From contig NZ_WTYS01000001.1 in the NCBI RefSeq assembly GCF_009827545.1, positions 682,001 through 746,000 of the forward strand: DNA of 64,000 nt, given 5' to 3'. The position numbers and the translations under genes were made by a program. Each line of letters starts with the position of its first letter. Position 1 is the stretch's first letter. The notes beneath the pieces are model-generated. The model was not told the origin of the DNA. It was given only the letters and a program-made list of their open reading frames with translations, and ran no database searches. The DNA is from Pontixanthobacter gangjinensis (GTDB lineage: Bacteria > Pseudomonadota > Alphaproteobacteria > Sphingomonadales > Sphingomonadaceae). This document shows, piece after piece, positions 36,793 through 43,862 of the stretch.

Positions 36793-36816
36793 TAGAGATA
36801 TTTAGAAAGCGGCGCG

Positions 36817-37017
36817 ATGCCCTCCTCCAAATCCAAAAAGGCTTTCGCCCTCCGTCTCGATCCTGCCGTTCACGGCGCGGTCGAACGGCTGGCGGCAGGA
36901 GAGCTTAGATCTGCCAACGCGCAGATTGAAATTCTCTTGCGAGAGGCCTTGAAGAAGCGCGGAATCGAGGTGGCGGTCAGTACACGGGCAAAGCGTGGCA
37001 GGCCGCCCAAGACTTAG
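36817..37017 (+). CDS. ribbon-helix-helix (Arc-like) DNA-binding protein
   Basis: A 66-residue basic protein whose opening KKAFALRLDPAVHGAVERLA and following helix RSANAQIEILLREAL fit the beta-strand/helix/helix fold of Arc/MetJ-type repressors; such proteins bind DNA as dimers through the beta ribbon. The C-terminus is a lysine/arginine tail (RAKRGRPPK) resembling an AT-hook. It follows the SPFH gene by 24 bases. An autoregulatory role at the palindrome upstream of the operon is inferred. It is not paired with a recognisable toxin. Confidence 0.75.
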   Translation: MPSSKSKKAFALRLDPAVHGAVERLAAGELRSANAQIEILLREALKKRGIEVAVSTRAKRGRPPKT

Positions 37018-37052
37018 CCCGTCATTAACCCTTTTCCTATATCGCCGGAGGT

Positions 37053-38036
37053 ATGACCTATGCTGCTCAGACCTTGCCCGCCCGTCCTTCGCTCAAGCTA
37101 ATCGGGCTGATAGCCGCGATAGCCGTTGGTGCCATTCCTGCGGCGGCAGTTTTCGCTCAAGAAGGCGGAGCCTTCACAGTGGTAGAAACCGGCCGCAGCT
37201 ATTCTAAGCTGCAAGATGCGGTGAACGTTATTGGCAATGGCACAGGCACCATCTCGATAGCTGAGGGCACGCACCGCCAATGCGCGGTCCAGACCGGCGG
37301 CTCCGTTTCCTTCCTGGCTGAGAAGCCAGGGACTGCAATCTTCGATAGCGTTACGTGCGAGGGCAAGGCTGCGTTAGTGCTGAGGGGCCGTGAAGCCAGC
37401 GTTTCTGGCTTGGTCTTCCGCAGGATGGCAGTCCGCGACTTCAACGGAGCAGGCATTCGCCTCGAACAAGGCAATCTGACGGTTGCCCAAAGCTGGTTCT
37501 TGGACAGCCAACAAGGAATTCTGTCGGCCAACGATTCGGGCGGCATAATCGTAATCGACAAATCGACATTCTCCGGCCTTGGAACTTGTGAAGGCGGCGG
37601 CGGTTGCGCGCATTCGGTCTATATCGGTGACTATGGGCATCTGCGGATTACGCGAAGCCGGTTTGAGAAGGGGCGCGGAGGCCATTATGTGAAATCGCGC
37701 GCAGCACGGGTTGATATCGCCTCCTCCAGTTTTGATGATTCGGCCGGAATTGCGACCAACTATATGATCGACCTGCCAGCAGGCTCGACCGGCCAAATTA
37801 CCAACAACTGGTTTGTGCAGGGAGAGAATAAGGAGAATTGGTCGGCATTTATTGCTGTCGGCGCAGAATCCAAAATCCATCCCTCCGATGGATTGCAGAT
37901 TGCAGGAAATGACGCACGGCTTGCTCCCTCGGTAAGCCGCAACACCACTTTCGTGGCCGATTGGACCGGCGAAGAACTTGCCATTGGCTCCAACAATCTG
38001 GGTCAGGGGCTGGAGCGTTACGACCGCCGTTGGTGA
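37053..38036 (+). CDS. exported right-handed beta-helix protein
   Basis: A 327-residue protein with an N-terminal signal segment (about residues 1-36, ending AAVFAQ) and repeats characteristic of right-handed parallel beta-helix proteins. Coils such as AGIRLEQGNLTVAQSWFLDS, QQGILSANDSGGIIVIDKST and HLRITRSRFEKGRGGHYV recur at about 20-25 residues. These proteins often act as polysaccharide lyases, hydrolases or surface adhesins, but no catalytic motif could be identified. It starts 35 bases after the ribbon-helix-helix gene, so cotranscription with the SPFH operon is possible. A psd promoter follows it. Confidence 0.78.
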   Translation: MTYAAQTLPARPSLKLIGLIAAIAVGAIPAAAVFAQEGGAFTVVETGRSYSKLQDAVNVIGNGTGTISIAEGTHRQCAVQTGGSVSFLAEKPGTAIFDSVTCEGKAALVLRGREASVSGLVFRRMAVRDFNGAGIRLEQGNLTVAQSWFLDSQQGILSANDSGGIIVIDKSTFSGLGTCEGGGGCAHSVYIGDYGHLRITRSRFEKGRGGHYVKSRAARVDIASSSFDDSAGIATNYMIDLPAGSTGQITNNWFVQGENKENWSAFIAVGAESKIHPSDGLQIAGNDARLAPSVSRNTTFVADWTGEELAIGSNNLGQGLERYDRRW

Positions 38037-38083
38037 TTTCAGGGCAATTGGTGCTAGACATTGCCGCCCTAGATGCGGTTGAT

Positions 38084-38111
38084 TTGGCAAGGTCTGACAC
38101 AGAATTATAGT
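38084..38111 (+). promoter_or_regulatory. candidate promoter for psd
   Basis: TTGGCA (38084-38089) and TATAGT (38106-38111) are separated by 16 bases, close to sigma-70 consensus, 65 bases upstream of the psd start codon. Confidence 0.5.
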
Positions 38112-38175
38112 GCCGTGAGGCAGCAGCGCTGCTACGCGGACCGCTAGAGTTCACCAAATTTCCGAAAGACATCGC

Positions 38176-39033
38176 ATGCTCAGCCGCCTGTTTATCTGGT
38201 TGCAATATATATTACCCCAGCACGCGATTTCGCGCCTCGCCGGCCGGGCCGCGAGCAGCGGCCGGCCTTGGCTGCGCGACAGGTTAATCCGCCGATTTGC
38301 TAAGTCTTACCGCGTAAACATGGCAGAATCTGAGCGCGGACTCGACCAGTTCAGCTCGTTCAACGATTTTTTCACTCGCAGCCTCAAGCCTGGCTCTCGG
38401 CCTTTGGCGGATGCGGCGACAGAAGTGCTCAGCCCCGCTGATGGGGCGGTCAGCCAGCTTGGCACAATCAAACAAGGCCGGATATTCCAAGCCAAGGGCC
38501 AAAGTTACACCGCTACCGAGTTGCTTGGCGGCGATGCGGCGCTGGCCGCGAAGTTTGATGGCGGCAGTTTCATGACAATTTACCTGTCGCCAAGTGATTA
38601 CCACAGGGTTCACATGCCCGTCGGTGGATCGCTCAACAGCACTGCCTACATTCCCGGCGAATTGTTCTCGGTCAACACGGTTACTGCAGAAAATGTCCCA
38701 CGCCTTTTTTCGCGCAATGAGCGCCTGTCTTGCGTGTTCGACACCGATCATGGCTCGGTAGCCAGCGTCATGGTCGGAGCGATGATTGTCGCGAGTATCG
38801 AAACTGTTTGGAGCGGACTTGTTACACCGCACCGCAAGTCAATCGACATTCAGCAATTTGGCGGTGCTGCGGGACCAGCGCCTAAATTGGCAGCAGGCGC
38901 AGAAATGGGCCGTTTTCTGCTCGGTTCGACTGTGGTGCTCTTGTTCGAGCCAGGCAAAGTGCATTGGTCGCCCGAGCTGAAGGCTGGCCATACGTTGCGA
39001 ATGGGGCAATCAATCGGAACGTTCGCAGATTAG
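38176..39033 (+). CDS. psd: phosphatidylserine decarboxylase proenzyme
   Basis: A 285-residue membrane-associated enzyme that makes phosphatidylethanolamine. The autocleavage site LGST (residues 249-252) will yield the pyruvoyl group at S251. Other conserved pieces are PADGAV (87-92), SPSDYHRVHMP (138-148) and NERL. Length and motif order fit the large proteobacterial (E. coli-like) form rather than the short archaeal-type form. The start ATG at 38176 sits downstream of a good promoter. The stop overlaps that of the convergent GNAT gene by four bases (TTAG). Confidence 0.95.
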   Translation: MLSRLFIWLQYILPQHAISRLAGRAASSGRPWLRDRLIRRFAKSYRVNMAESERGLDQFSSFNDFFTRSLKPGSRPLADAATEVLSPADGAVSQLGTIKQGRIFQAKGQSYTATELLGGDAALAAKFDGGSFMTIYLSPSDYHRVHMPVGGSLNSTAYIPGELFSVNTVTAENVPRLFSRNERLSCVFDTDHGSVASVMVGAMIVASIETVWSGLVTPHRKSIDIQQFGGAAGPAPKLAAGAEMGRFLLGSTVVLLFEPGKVHWSPELKAGHTLRMGQSIGTFAD

Positions 39034-39536
39034 CCCGAGCCGAATGCCGGAGGATAGGTGACCACGCCTTGCGGTGTCCCGCCTTCCAAAACCAGTCGCT
39101 GGAAATATTGCGGCGGCGGTCCGGGATAGGACAATGCGGGATCATGTTGGAACCCAAATCGGCCATAATAATCAGGGTTTCCCAACAGAACGATGCCGCA
39201 CGCTCCTGCTGCACGAAGATCCGCAATCCCGCGCTCGATCAACTGAGCACCGATTGATTGCCTCTGCAATTCGGGCGTTACCGAAACCGGCCCAAGGTCG
39301 TACCAATTCGGAGTGCCATCGCTGATCGACACCCGGGAAAAAGCGATGTGTCCAGCGAGGCCCGACGCTGTCTCTGCGACTAAGGACAGCGCAAGATCGC
39401 CATCGGCGCGCAGAGTGTCGATCAGGTCTTGCTCGTCGCCATCGCTAAACGGCATATCGCGAAATGCCGCTTCGGTTAGTGTATAGATCGCCTTGTAGTC
39501 CCTTGGTTCCTCGGGACGGATGGTGATTGCAGTCAT
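39030..39536 (-). CDS. GNAT-family N-acetyltransferase
   Basis: A 168-residue acetyltransferase of the YhbS-like GNAT subgroup. The acetyl-CoA binding loop is QRQSIGAQLIERGI (about residues 92-105), preceded by LGPVSVTPELQ and followed by GIVLLGNPDYYGRFGF, a stretch typical of this group. Acceptor unknown. It overlaps the ribA stop by four bases on the same strand and the psd stop by four bases on the other, so it is translationally coupled to ribA. Whether the coupling implies a link to riboflavin is not known. Confidence 0.86.
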   Translation of the reverse strand: MTAITIRPEEPRDYKAIYTLTEAAFRDMPFSDGDEQDLIDTLRADGDLALSLVAETASGLAGHIAFSRVSISDGTPNWYDLGPVSVTPELQRQSIGAQLIERGIADLRAAGACGIVLLGNPDYYGRFGFQHDPALSYPGPPPQYFQRLVLEGGTPQGVVTYPPAFGSG

Positions 39537-40660
39537 TTGAGTAAATGCCCTGAGCGGTCGCGCTTGGTCGCCAGATATTGGCGGTTATGCGGGTTGTCCG
39601 GCAGTTGATGTTGCACGCGCTCACTTATGATAACTCCGGCCCCGGTCAGCGCATCGACCTTTTTCGGATTGTTGGTCATCAACCGAATCGACCGAACGCC
39701 TATAAGCTCCAGCATCCTCGCCGCGACCGGAAAATCGCGCGCCTCGTCGGGAAGGCCAAGTCGCCGGTTCGCATCGACAGTGTCGAACCCCTGGTCTTGC
39801 AATTGATAGGCGCGCAATTTGTTGACCAATCCGATCCCGCGGCCTTCTTGCCTTAGATATAGCAGCACCCCCCAGCCGCCAGACTTCGCTTCATCCGCCA
39901 TAGCGCCGAGTGCGGCATCCAGTTGCGGTCCGCAATCGCATTTCAGGCTGCCCAGAATATCGCCGGTCAGGCATTCGGAATGCAGCCGCACCAATGGTTC
40001 GCGCGCCGAATCCTGCTCACCAATGATCAACGCAACATGTTCGCGCGTGTCATCGGCACTGCGGAAGGCGATTATCTGCGCATCATCCGCAGCTGCGACC
40101 GGCAAGCGCGCCCGCGTCGCAATTGAAATCTGTGAAGTGTCTGACCACGCGTCCAGGTCGGTCGCCGAAACCCGCTCGGCTTCTCCGGCATTTTCAGGGT
40201 CCGCCATGAAAGCAGGCAGGATGCCTGCGATCCGCGCCAGTTCCATCGCCGCGACGGCAGCGCTGTGCCATTCGATCTTTTCCGCCTTGAATGGACCCTT
40301 TAGCGGATTGGCGAGATCGAGGGCGGGGTCGGCTATTGGCCGTGCCGAATTAAGAGTGAAAGAGTCTGCGCCCCGAATCAGCACTGGCGCATGTGGTTCT
40401 GCTGCATCGCGCTGATTGGCGAGCTTCAATGTGGCTGCTCGCGCTGCAGAGATAAGCATTTGGCTTGCGGTCGCATCCGCCGCTATGGCGGTCTCTACCG
40501 GCAATAAAACCGGACCATTATCCATTGCGATTGGCCAGCCATGGCGCAAGGCATCGACAGCGCGCGCGACGCGCCGGGAAGAGGATGGGCCTGTCAGGCT
40601 CAGAGATCGAACTCCGTCACCAATGGTACATGATCGGATGGCTTTTCCCAGCCGCGGCAA
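39533..40660 (-). CDS. ribA: GTP cyclohydrolase II with degenerate RibB-like N-terminus
   Basis: A 375-residue protein. The C-terminal half (from about residue 195) is a complete GTP cyclohydrolase II, the first step of riboflavin synthesis, with zinc ligands C230, C241 and C243 (HSECLTGDILGSLKCDC) and YLRQEGRGIGLVNKLRAYQLQ-type catalytic segments. The N-terminal half aligns in layout with the dihydroxybutanone phosphate synthase domain of bifunctional RibBA, but the acidic metal-binding motif is absent, so it is probably inactive. The start is uncertain: TTG 40660 is used, which overlaps the xth stop by 61 bases, because no ATG precedes the conserved DALRHGWPIAMDNG. Confidence 0.88.
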   Translation of the reverse strand: MPRLGKAIRSCTIGDGVRSLSLTGPSSSRRVARAVDALRHGWPIAMDNGPVLLPVETAIAADATASQMLISAARAATLKLANQRDAAEPHAPVLIRGADSFTLNSARPIADPALDLANPLKGPFKAEKIEWHSAAVAAMELARIAGILPAFMADPENAGEAERVSATDLDAWSDTSQISIATRARLPVAAADDAQIIAFRSADDTREHVALIIGEQDSAREPLVRLHSECLTGDILGSLKCDCGPQLDAALGAMADEAKSGGWGVLLYLRQEGRGIGLVNKLRAYQLQDQGFDTVDANRRLGLPDEARDFPVAARMLELIGVRSIRLMTNNPKKVDALTGAGVIISERVQHQLPDNPHNRQYLATKRDRSGHLLK

Positions 40661-41394
40661 TCCTCATGGACCGTATGGCTAGTGGCCTTTGCTGCGAGCT
40701 CCGGCGATGCCCACATATGGTCAAGCCGCCGCCCGCGATCGCCTGTACGGTAATCTTTCGAGCGATAGCTCCACCAGCTGAAATACCGCTCCGGATCCCG
40801 GATGAATTCGCGCCCAACATCGACCCAGCCATGTGCATCTTGGAAGCGCTTGAGCACTTCTACTTCCAAAGGCGTGTGGCTGACGACCTTGAGCAACTGT
40901 TTGTGGCTCCACACGTCGCTTTCGAGCGGTGCAATGTTGAAGTCGCCAACGATCAAAGTCGGGCGTGCAATCTTGCCCGCCCAATCGGTCATTCGGCCCA
41001 GAAAATCGAGCTTTTGACCGAATTTGGGATTTTGTTCGCGGTCTGGAATATCGCCGCCAGCAGGGACATAGACATTTTCGATCACCATATCCTGACCCGC
41101 GCCGGTCAGCTCAACACCGACATGGCGCGCCTCACCATTATCCTGCCAATCATGACGGCTGAATTCCTTCATCGGTATGCGGCTGACGGTCGCGACACCA
41201 TGGTATCCCTTTTGCCCATGGACCGCGTGGTGGGTGTAACCCAGCGCATTGAAAGCCTCGAACGGGAAGGTCTCCTCAACCGTCTTGATTTCTTGAAGAC
41301 ACAAAACATCGGGCGCTTGTTCTGTCAGGAACTGCGCGACAATCGGCATACGAAGGCGGACGGAATTGATATTCCAAGATGCAACTGAAACCAT
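40600..41394 (-). CDS. xth: exodeoxyribonuclease III / AP endonuclease
   Basis: A 264-residue ExoIII-family enzyme that cuts DNA 5' to abasic sites. MVSVASWNINSVRLR opens the fold; the metal ligand E is in VLCLQEIKT, and VGDFNIAP and the C-terminal KPSDHVPLV give the catalytic Asn/Asp/His set. ATG 41394 begins at the first strand as in the family, but it has no clear Shine-Dalgarno; ATG 41442 would add 16 residues. It overlaps ribA by 61 bases on the same strand. An intrinsic terminator at 41483-41523 lies upstream of it and isolates it from the small-RNA candidate. Works downstream of ung in base excision repair. Confidence 0.92.
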   Translation of the reverse strand: MVSVASWNINSVRLRMPIVAQFLTEQAPDVLCLQEIKTVEETFPFEAFNALGYTHHAVHGQKGYHGVATVSRIPMKEFSRHDWQDNGEARHVGVELTGAGQDMVIENVYVPAGGDIPDREQNPKFGQKLDFLGRMTDWAGKIARPTLIVGDFNIAPLESDVWSHKQLLKVVSHTPLEVEVLKRFQDAHGWVDVGREFIRDPERYFSWWSYRSKDYRTGDRGRRLDHMWASPELAAKATSHTVHEDCRGWEKPSDHVPLVTEFDL

Positions 41395-41482
41395 GCGAAC
41401 GCGATAAGGGCGCGAGGTCGCGCTGTCCATTGGCGCTTTCATGTGCCCATCAATTGGACCAGCCGGCGGGCGCAATATGACC

Positions 41483-41523
41483 GATAAAAAACCCTCGCGC
41501 CGGGGGCATTGGCACGAGGGTTT
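41483..41523 (-). terminator. strong intrinsic terminator
   Basis: On the minus strand AAACCCTCG and CGAGGGTTT (41515-41523 with 41489-41497), plus an inner GCC/GGC, form a long hairpin followed by six T residues. It lies 174 bases beyond the lolA stop and upstream of xth, so it best serves an RNA that begins in between. Confidence 0.85.
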
Positions 41524-41608
41524 CCTATTAGCGTTCGTCACGCTTTGTAGAACGGCCGTATCGAAGACTAAGGCAACAGGGGGGTAAACCTTGCTCCGGC
41601 CGCTTTAC
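41485..41608 (-). ncRNA. candidate small RNA with C-rich loop
   Basis: A gene-free interval between lolA and xth shows all parts of an sRNA gene on the minus strand. The promoter is TTGCTT (41638-41643) and TAATTT (41615-41620) with a 17-base spacer. A stem-loop closed by CGGCCG at both ends (41597-41602 and 41553-41558) has an inner AAGG/CCTT stem and a loop carrying six consecutive C residues (41579-41584). A small AGCG/CGCT hairpin and a strong terminator follow. Predicted length is about 125 nt. C-rich loops in alphaproteobacterial sRNAs pair with Shine-Dalgarno sequences. I do not recognise a named family. Confidence 0.42.
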
Positions 41609-41614
41609 GATGTA

Positions 41615-41643
41615 AAATTACGCCATGCTTGCTGTCTAAGCAA
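41615..41643 (-). promoter_or_regulatory. candidate promoter of the small RNA
   Basis: Minus-strand TTGCTT (41638-41643), 17-base spacer, TAATTT (41615-41620). Predicted start is near 41608, just before the first stem-loop. Confidence 0.4.
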
Positions 41644-41675
41644 TGAACGAACCTTCTCAGCCCGTCCTATTATCC

Positions 41676-41699
41676 AAACGGTGTGTCGGTGAACCGTTT
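41676..41699 (-). terminator. weak hairpin at the lolA stop
   Basis: AAACGGT and ACCGTTT (7 bp, 10-base loop) overlap the lolA stop codon on the minus strand. There is no long T tract, so it may terminate only partly or protect the 3' end. Confidence 0.4.
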
Positions 41700-42366
41700 A
41701 ACGGGGGCGACGTGTGGTGCGGCGCGGATCGCGATAAGTGAAAGCCTTATCCGCCACTGCAATACCGTAACGATGATTCGTCAGCCGGACAGTAGTCCGG
41801 TGATTTTGCGAATCGAGTGCTACCCAACTGGCCAATTGCAGCCCGCCGGGTGAAGATGCGCTGCGGGTGAAAATAAGGGTAATAACACCAAACTCCGGGC
41901 GGCTCTTATCGCGGACTTCAACGCTGACCACGTTGGAATTGCTGGTTGGAACCAACTTGCCATATTTGCCAATATCACGTTTCGGATCGAGCAATGCGCC
42001 AAGCGGAGAATTGCTAATCGGCCAGCGCTGCACCTGATTGACCCCATAATCAATCCAAGTCAGCGATTTACCATTGGATACGAGCAGCAGCGGAACGCCG
42101 TCCTGATATTGAAATCGGATTTTGCCAGGCTGCTTTAGAGTCATGACCCCCTTAACGCTTTGCCCCTGCCGGTCGGTCTCCGTGAAATTGGCCTTCATGG
42201 TTGTGATACCGCGCAAGGCGGCCACGGCCCTGTCTAAATCGCCTTGAGCCGCGGCAACGGGAGCCGCAGGAGCAATAAGCGTAGCGGGTGCGGCAATGCC
42301 AAGGACCAGAGCACCGGCAAATGCGGCGCGAAGTGGTTTGCGAGCGAGATATGTCTTCATGTTCAT
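41698..42366 (-). CDS. lolA: outer membrane lipoprotein carrier LolA-like protein
   Basis: A 222-residue exported protein with a signal peptide (about residues 1-40, ending PVAAA) and the LolA fold: RGITTMKANFTETDRQGQSVKGVMTL, KQPGKIRFQYQ, and LLVSNGKSLTWIDYGVNQVQRWP. LolA carries lipoproteins across the periplasm from LolCDE to the outer membrane. The several lipoproteins in this window (33 kb, pstS) are possible clients. A candidate small RNA lies downstream. Length is normal. Confidence 0.9.
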   Translation of the reverse strand: MNMKTYLARKPLRAAFAGALVLGIAAPATLIAPAAPVAAAQGDLDRAVAALRGITTMKANFTETDRQGQSVKGVMTLKQPGKIRFQYQDGVPLLLVSNGKSLTWIDYGVNQVQRWPISNSPLGALLDPKRDIGKYGKLVPTSNSNVVSVEVRDKSRPEFGVITLIFTRSASSPGGLQLASWVALDSQNHRTTVRLTNHRYGIAVADKAFTYRDPRRTTRRPR

Positions 42367-42441
42367 ATAACCTATTTAACGCCGCAGCGTTGAACAGTCA
42401 CTGAACTAATGCAGGGTCCGGCGTTCATCCGGACGCCATCA

Positions 42442-42609
42442 TTATTTGATTTTGGCTTCCTTGAACTCGACATGCTTGCGCACGACGGGATCATATTTGC
42501 GGAAGGACATCTTTTCGGTGATGTTCCGTGGGTTCTTTTTGGTCGTGTAGTAGAAGCCCGTGTCTGCAGTCGAGACGAGCTTGATCTTGACGGTTGCTGG
42601 CTTCGCCAT
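42442..42609 (-). CDS. rpmG: 50S ribosomal protein L33
   Basis: A 55-residue ribosomal protein, short enough to be missed by length cut-offs. The sequence begins [19 protein letters not shown] and contains [26 protein letters not shown] and the ending AKIK, a close match to proteobacterial L33 without the cysteine zinc motif. The start has AGGA seven bases upstream (42618-42621). L33 contacts the E-site tRNA region of the large subunit. The cysteine-free form is common in Gram-negative bacteria. The gene stands alone between lolA and arfB. Confidence 0.97.
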   Translation of the reverse strand: MAKPATVKIKLVSTADTGFYYTTKKNPRNITEKMSFRKYDPVVRKHVEFKEAKIK

Positions 42610-42778
42610 GACGTAATCCTAAAAAGCGCTGAGGCCCGAATCGGGCTGAAAAATAACACAGGCCTCGTCCAAAATCCTTGGAGCAGGCCCTTCAAGCCGC
42701 GCGCATTGGGGTAACAGGCAAAAAATGTCAAGCATTCTGGGTTACCAGAACTGCAGTCGCATTGCCGGCGGCAACCGC

Positions 42779-43183
42779 CTACCAATCCACCTTACCCCGA
42801 CCGGCTTTGATCGTGCCGCGGTTCTTCTTGGCCTTGATGCGTTTTTCTTTGCCAATTCGGTTCACCCGGCTTTTCTTGCGCAATTTGGGTTCCTTATGTG
42901 CGGCTTCGAGCAATTGGATCATCCGGCCCCGCGCATCATCGCGATTGGCCTCTTGCGTGCGATAATTGCGCGCGGTCAGAACAATCTCGCCCTTGGAGGT
43001 CATTCGGGTTCCGGCAAGTGTCTTTAGCCGGCCGAACACCGGCGGGCTAAGCCGCAAGGCAAAGACATTAAGCCGCAGTTGGACTGCGGTTGCGACTTTA
43101 TTGACATTCTGGCCGCCCGGGCCCGAGCTCGCGATGAAGCTTTCCTCAGCTATCCGAAGCGCTTCAGCGATAGTTTCATCCAT
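42779..43183 (-). CDS. arfB: alternative ribosome-rescue factor ArfB (peptidyl-tRNA hydrolase)
   Basis: A 134-residue release-factor-like protein that frees stalled ribosomes. The catalytic GGQ sits at residues 23-25 in SSGPGGQNVNKV. The C-terminal tail is strongly basic (KKSRVNRIGKEKRIKAKKNRG), the part that enters the empty mRNA channel. ATG 43183 overlaps the stop of the pseudouridine synthase gene by eight bases; longer in-frame starts would lie inside that gene. It is the last gene of the pabB-rluA-type-arfB run. Confidence 0.94.
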   Translation of the reverse strand: MDETIAEALRIAEESFIASSGPGGQNVNKVATAVQLRLNVFALRLSPPVFGRLKTLAGTRMTSKGEIVLTARNYRTQEANRDDARGRMIQLLEAAHKEPKLRKKSRVNRIGKEKRIKAKKNRGTIKAGRGKVDW

Positions 43184-43862
43184 CACTAAACCCGAATGCA
43201 AGGAAATCGGCCGGCATTGGCGCGATGCCTTCGATCGCAGGTTTTCCGCTGCGTTCCACTGTAATGGCTGCGGCGTGCAGCATAGTTCGCCTTGCTCCAG
43301 CGTTTTCGCCATGGACCGGCCCGTAAACCGGGTCGCCAAGCAGTGGCACACCAAGCCCGGCCTCGGCATGGATACGGATTTGATGCGTGCGGCCCGTTTC
43401 CGGACGGAATTCTATCAGCGAATTGCCTCCTTCAACGGCAAGCACTTTCCAATGGGTGACCGATGGCTTGCCATCGACGTCACGGACCATTCGCCACCCC
43501 TTTTCAGCGCTGCTGATTTTGGCAAGCGGGATATCAATTGTGCCCTCGCTTTCAGCCAGTTCGCCGCCGATAATACCGAGATAACGTTTTGAGACGAGCC
43601 GTTCCTCGAATGCCCTTGCAAAGCGCTTAACTGCCTTGGGGTTGCGCGCGAGGAGCAAGCAGCCGGAGGTGTCAGTATCCAGCCGGTGGACGGCAACTGG
43701 TGCACGGTGGAAACCGAGCTTCAACCCTTCATAATAATCAGCCAAACAGGTGCCGCCATTGCGCGGAGGGTCAACTGGCAATCCAGCTGGCTTGTCGACC
43801 ACCAAGGCTTCGCCATCTTCGAACACGATTGGTATGCGGGCAAGGACGGGGGGATTAATCAT
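43176..43862 (-). CDS. RluA-family pseudouridine synthase
   Basis: A 228-residue RluA-superfamily enzyme. The catalytic aspartate is D62 in HRLDTDTSGCLLLA, and RTHQIRIHAEAGLGVPLLGDPVYG is the second conserved segment. It lacks an N-terminal S4 domain, like RluA itself, so the target may be tRNA position 32 or 23S rRNA, but this cannot be settled from sequence. Its ATG overlaps the pabB-fusion stop by four bases and its stop overlaps the arfB start by eight, so all three are coupled. Confidence 0.9.
   Translation of the reverse strand: MINPPVLARIPIVFEDGEALVVDKPAGLPVDPPRNGGTCLADYYEGLKLGFHRAPVAVHRLDTDTSGCLLLARNPKAVKRFARAFEERLVSKRYLGIIGGELAESEGTIDIPLAKISSAEKGWRMVRDVDGKPSVTHWKVLAVEGGNSLIEFRPETGRTHQIRIHAEAGLGVPLLGDPVYGPVHGENAGARRTMLHAAAITVERSGKPAIEGIAPMPADFLAFGFSDG

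Noticed and set aside
41524-41697. Possible tRNA or tmRNA in the lolA-xth gap
   Set aside because: No cloverleaf, T-loop or CCA-adjacent acceptor stem could be folded; the small-RNA reading fits better.
42726-42731. TTGACA (minus strand) upstream of rpmG
   Set aside because: The hexamer 17 bases downstream is CAATGC, not a -10, so a promoter was not called.
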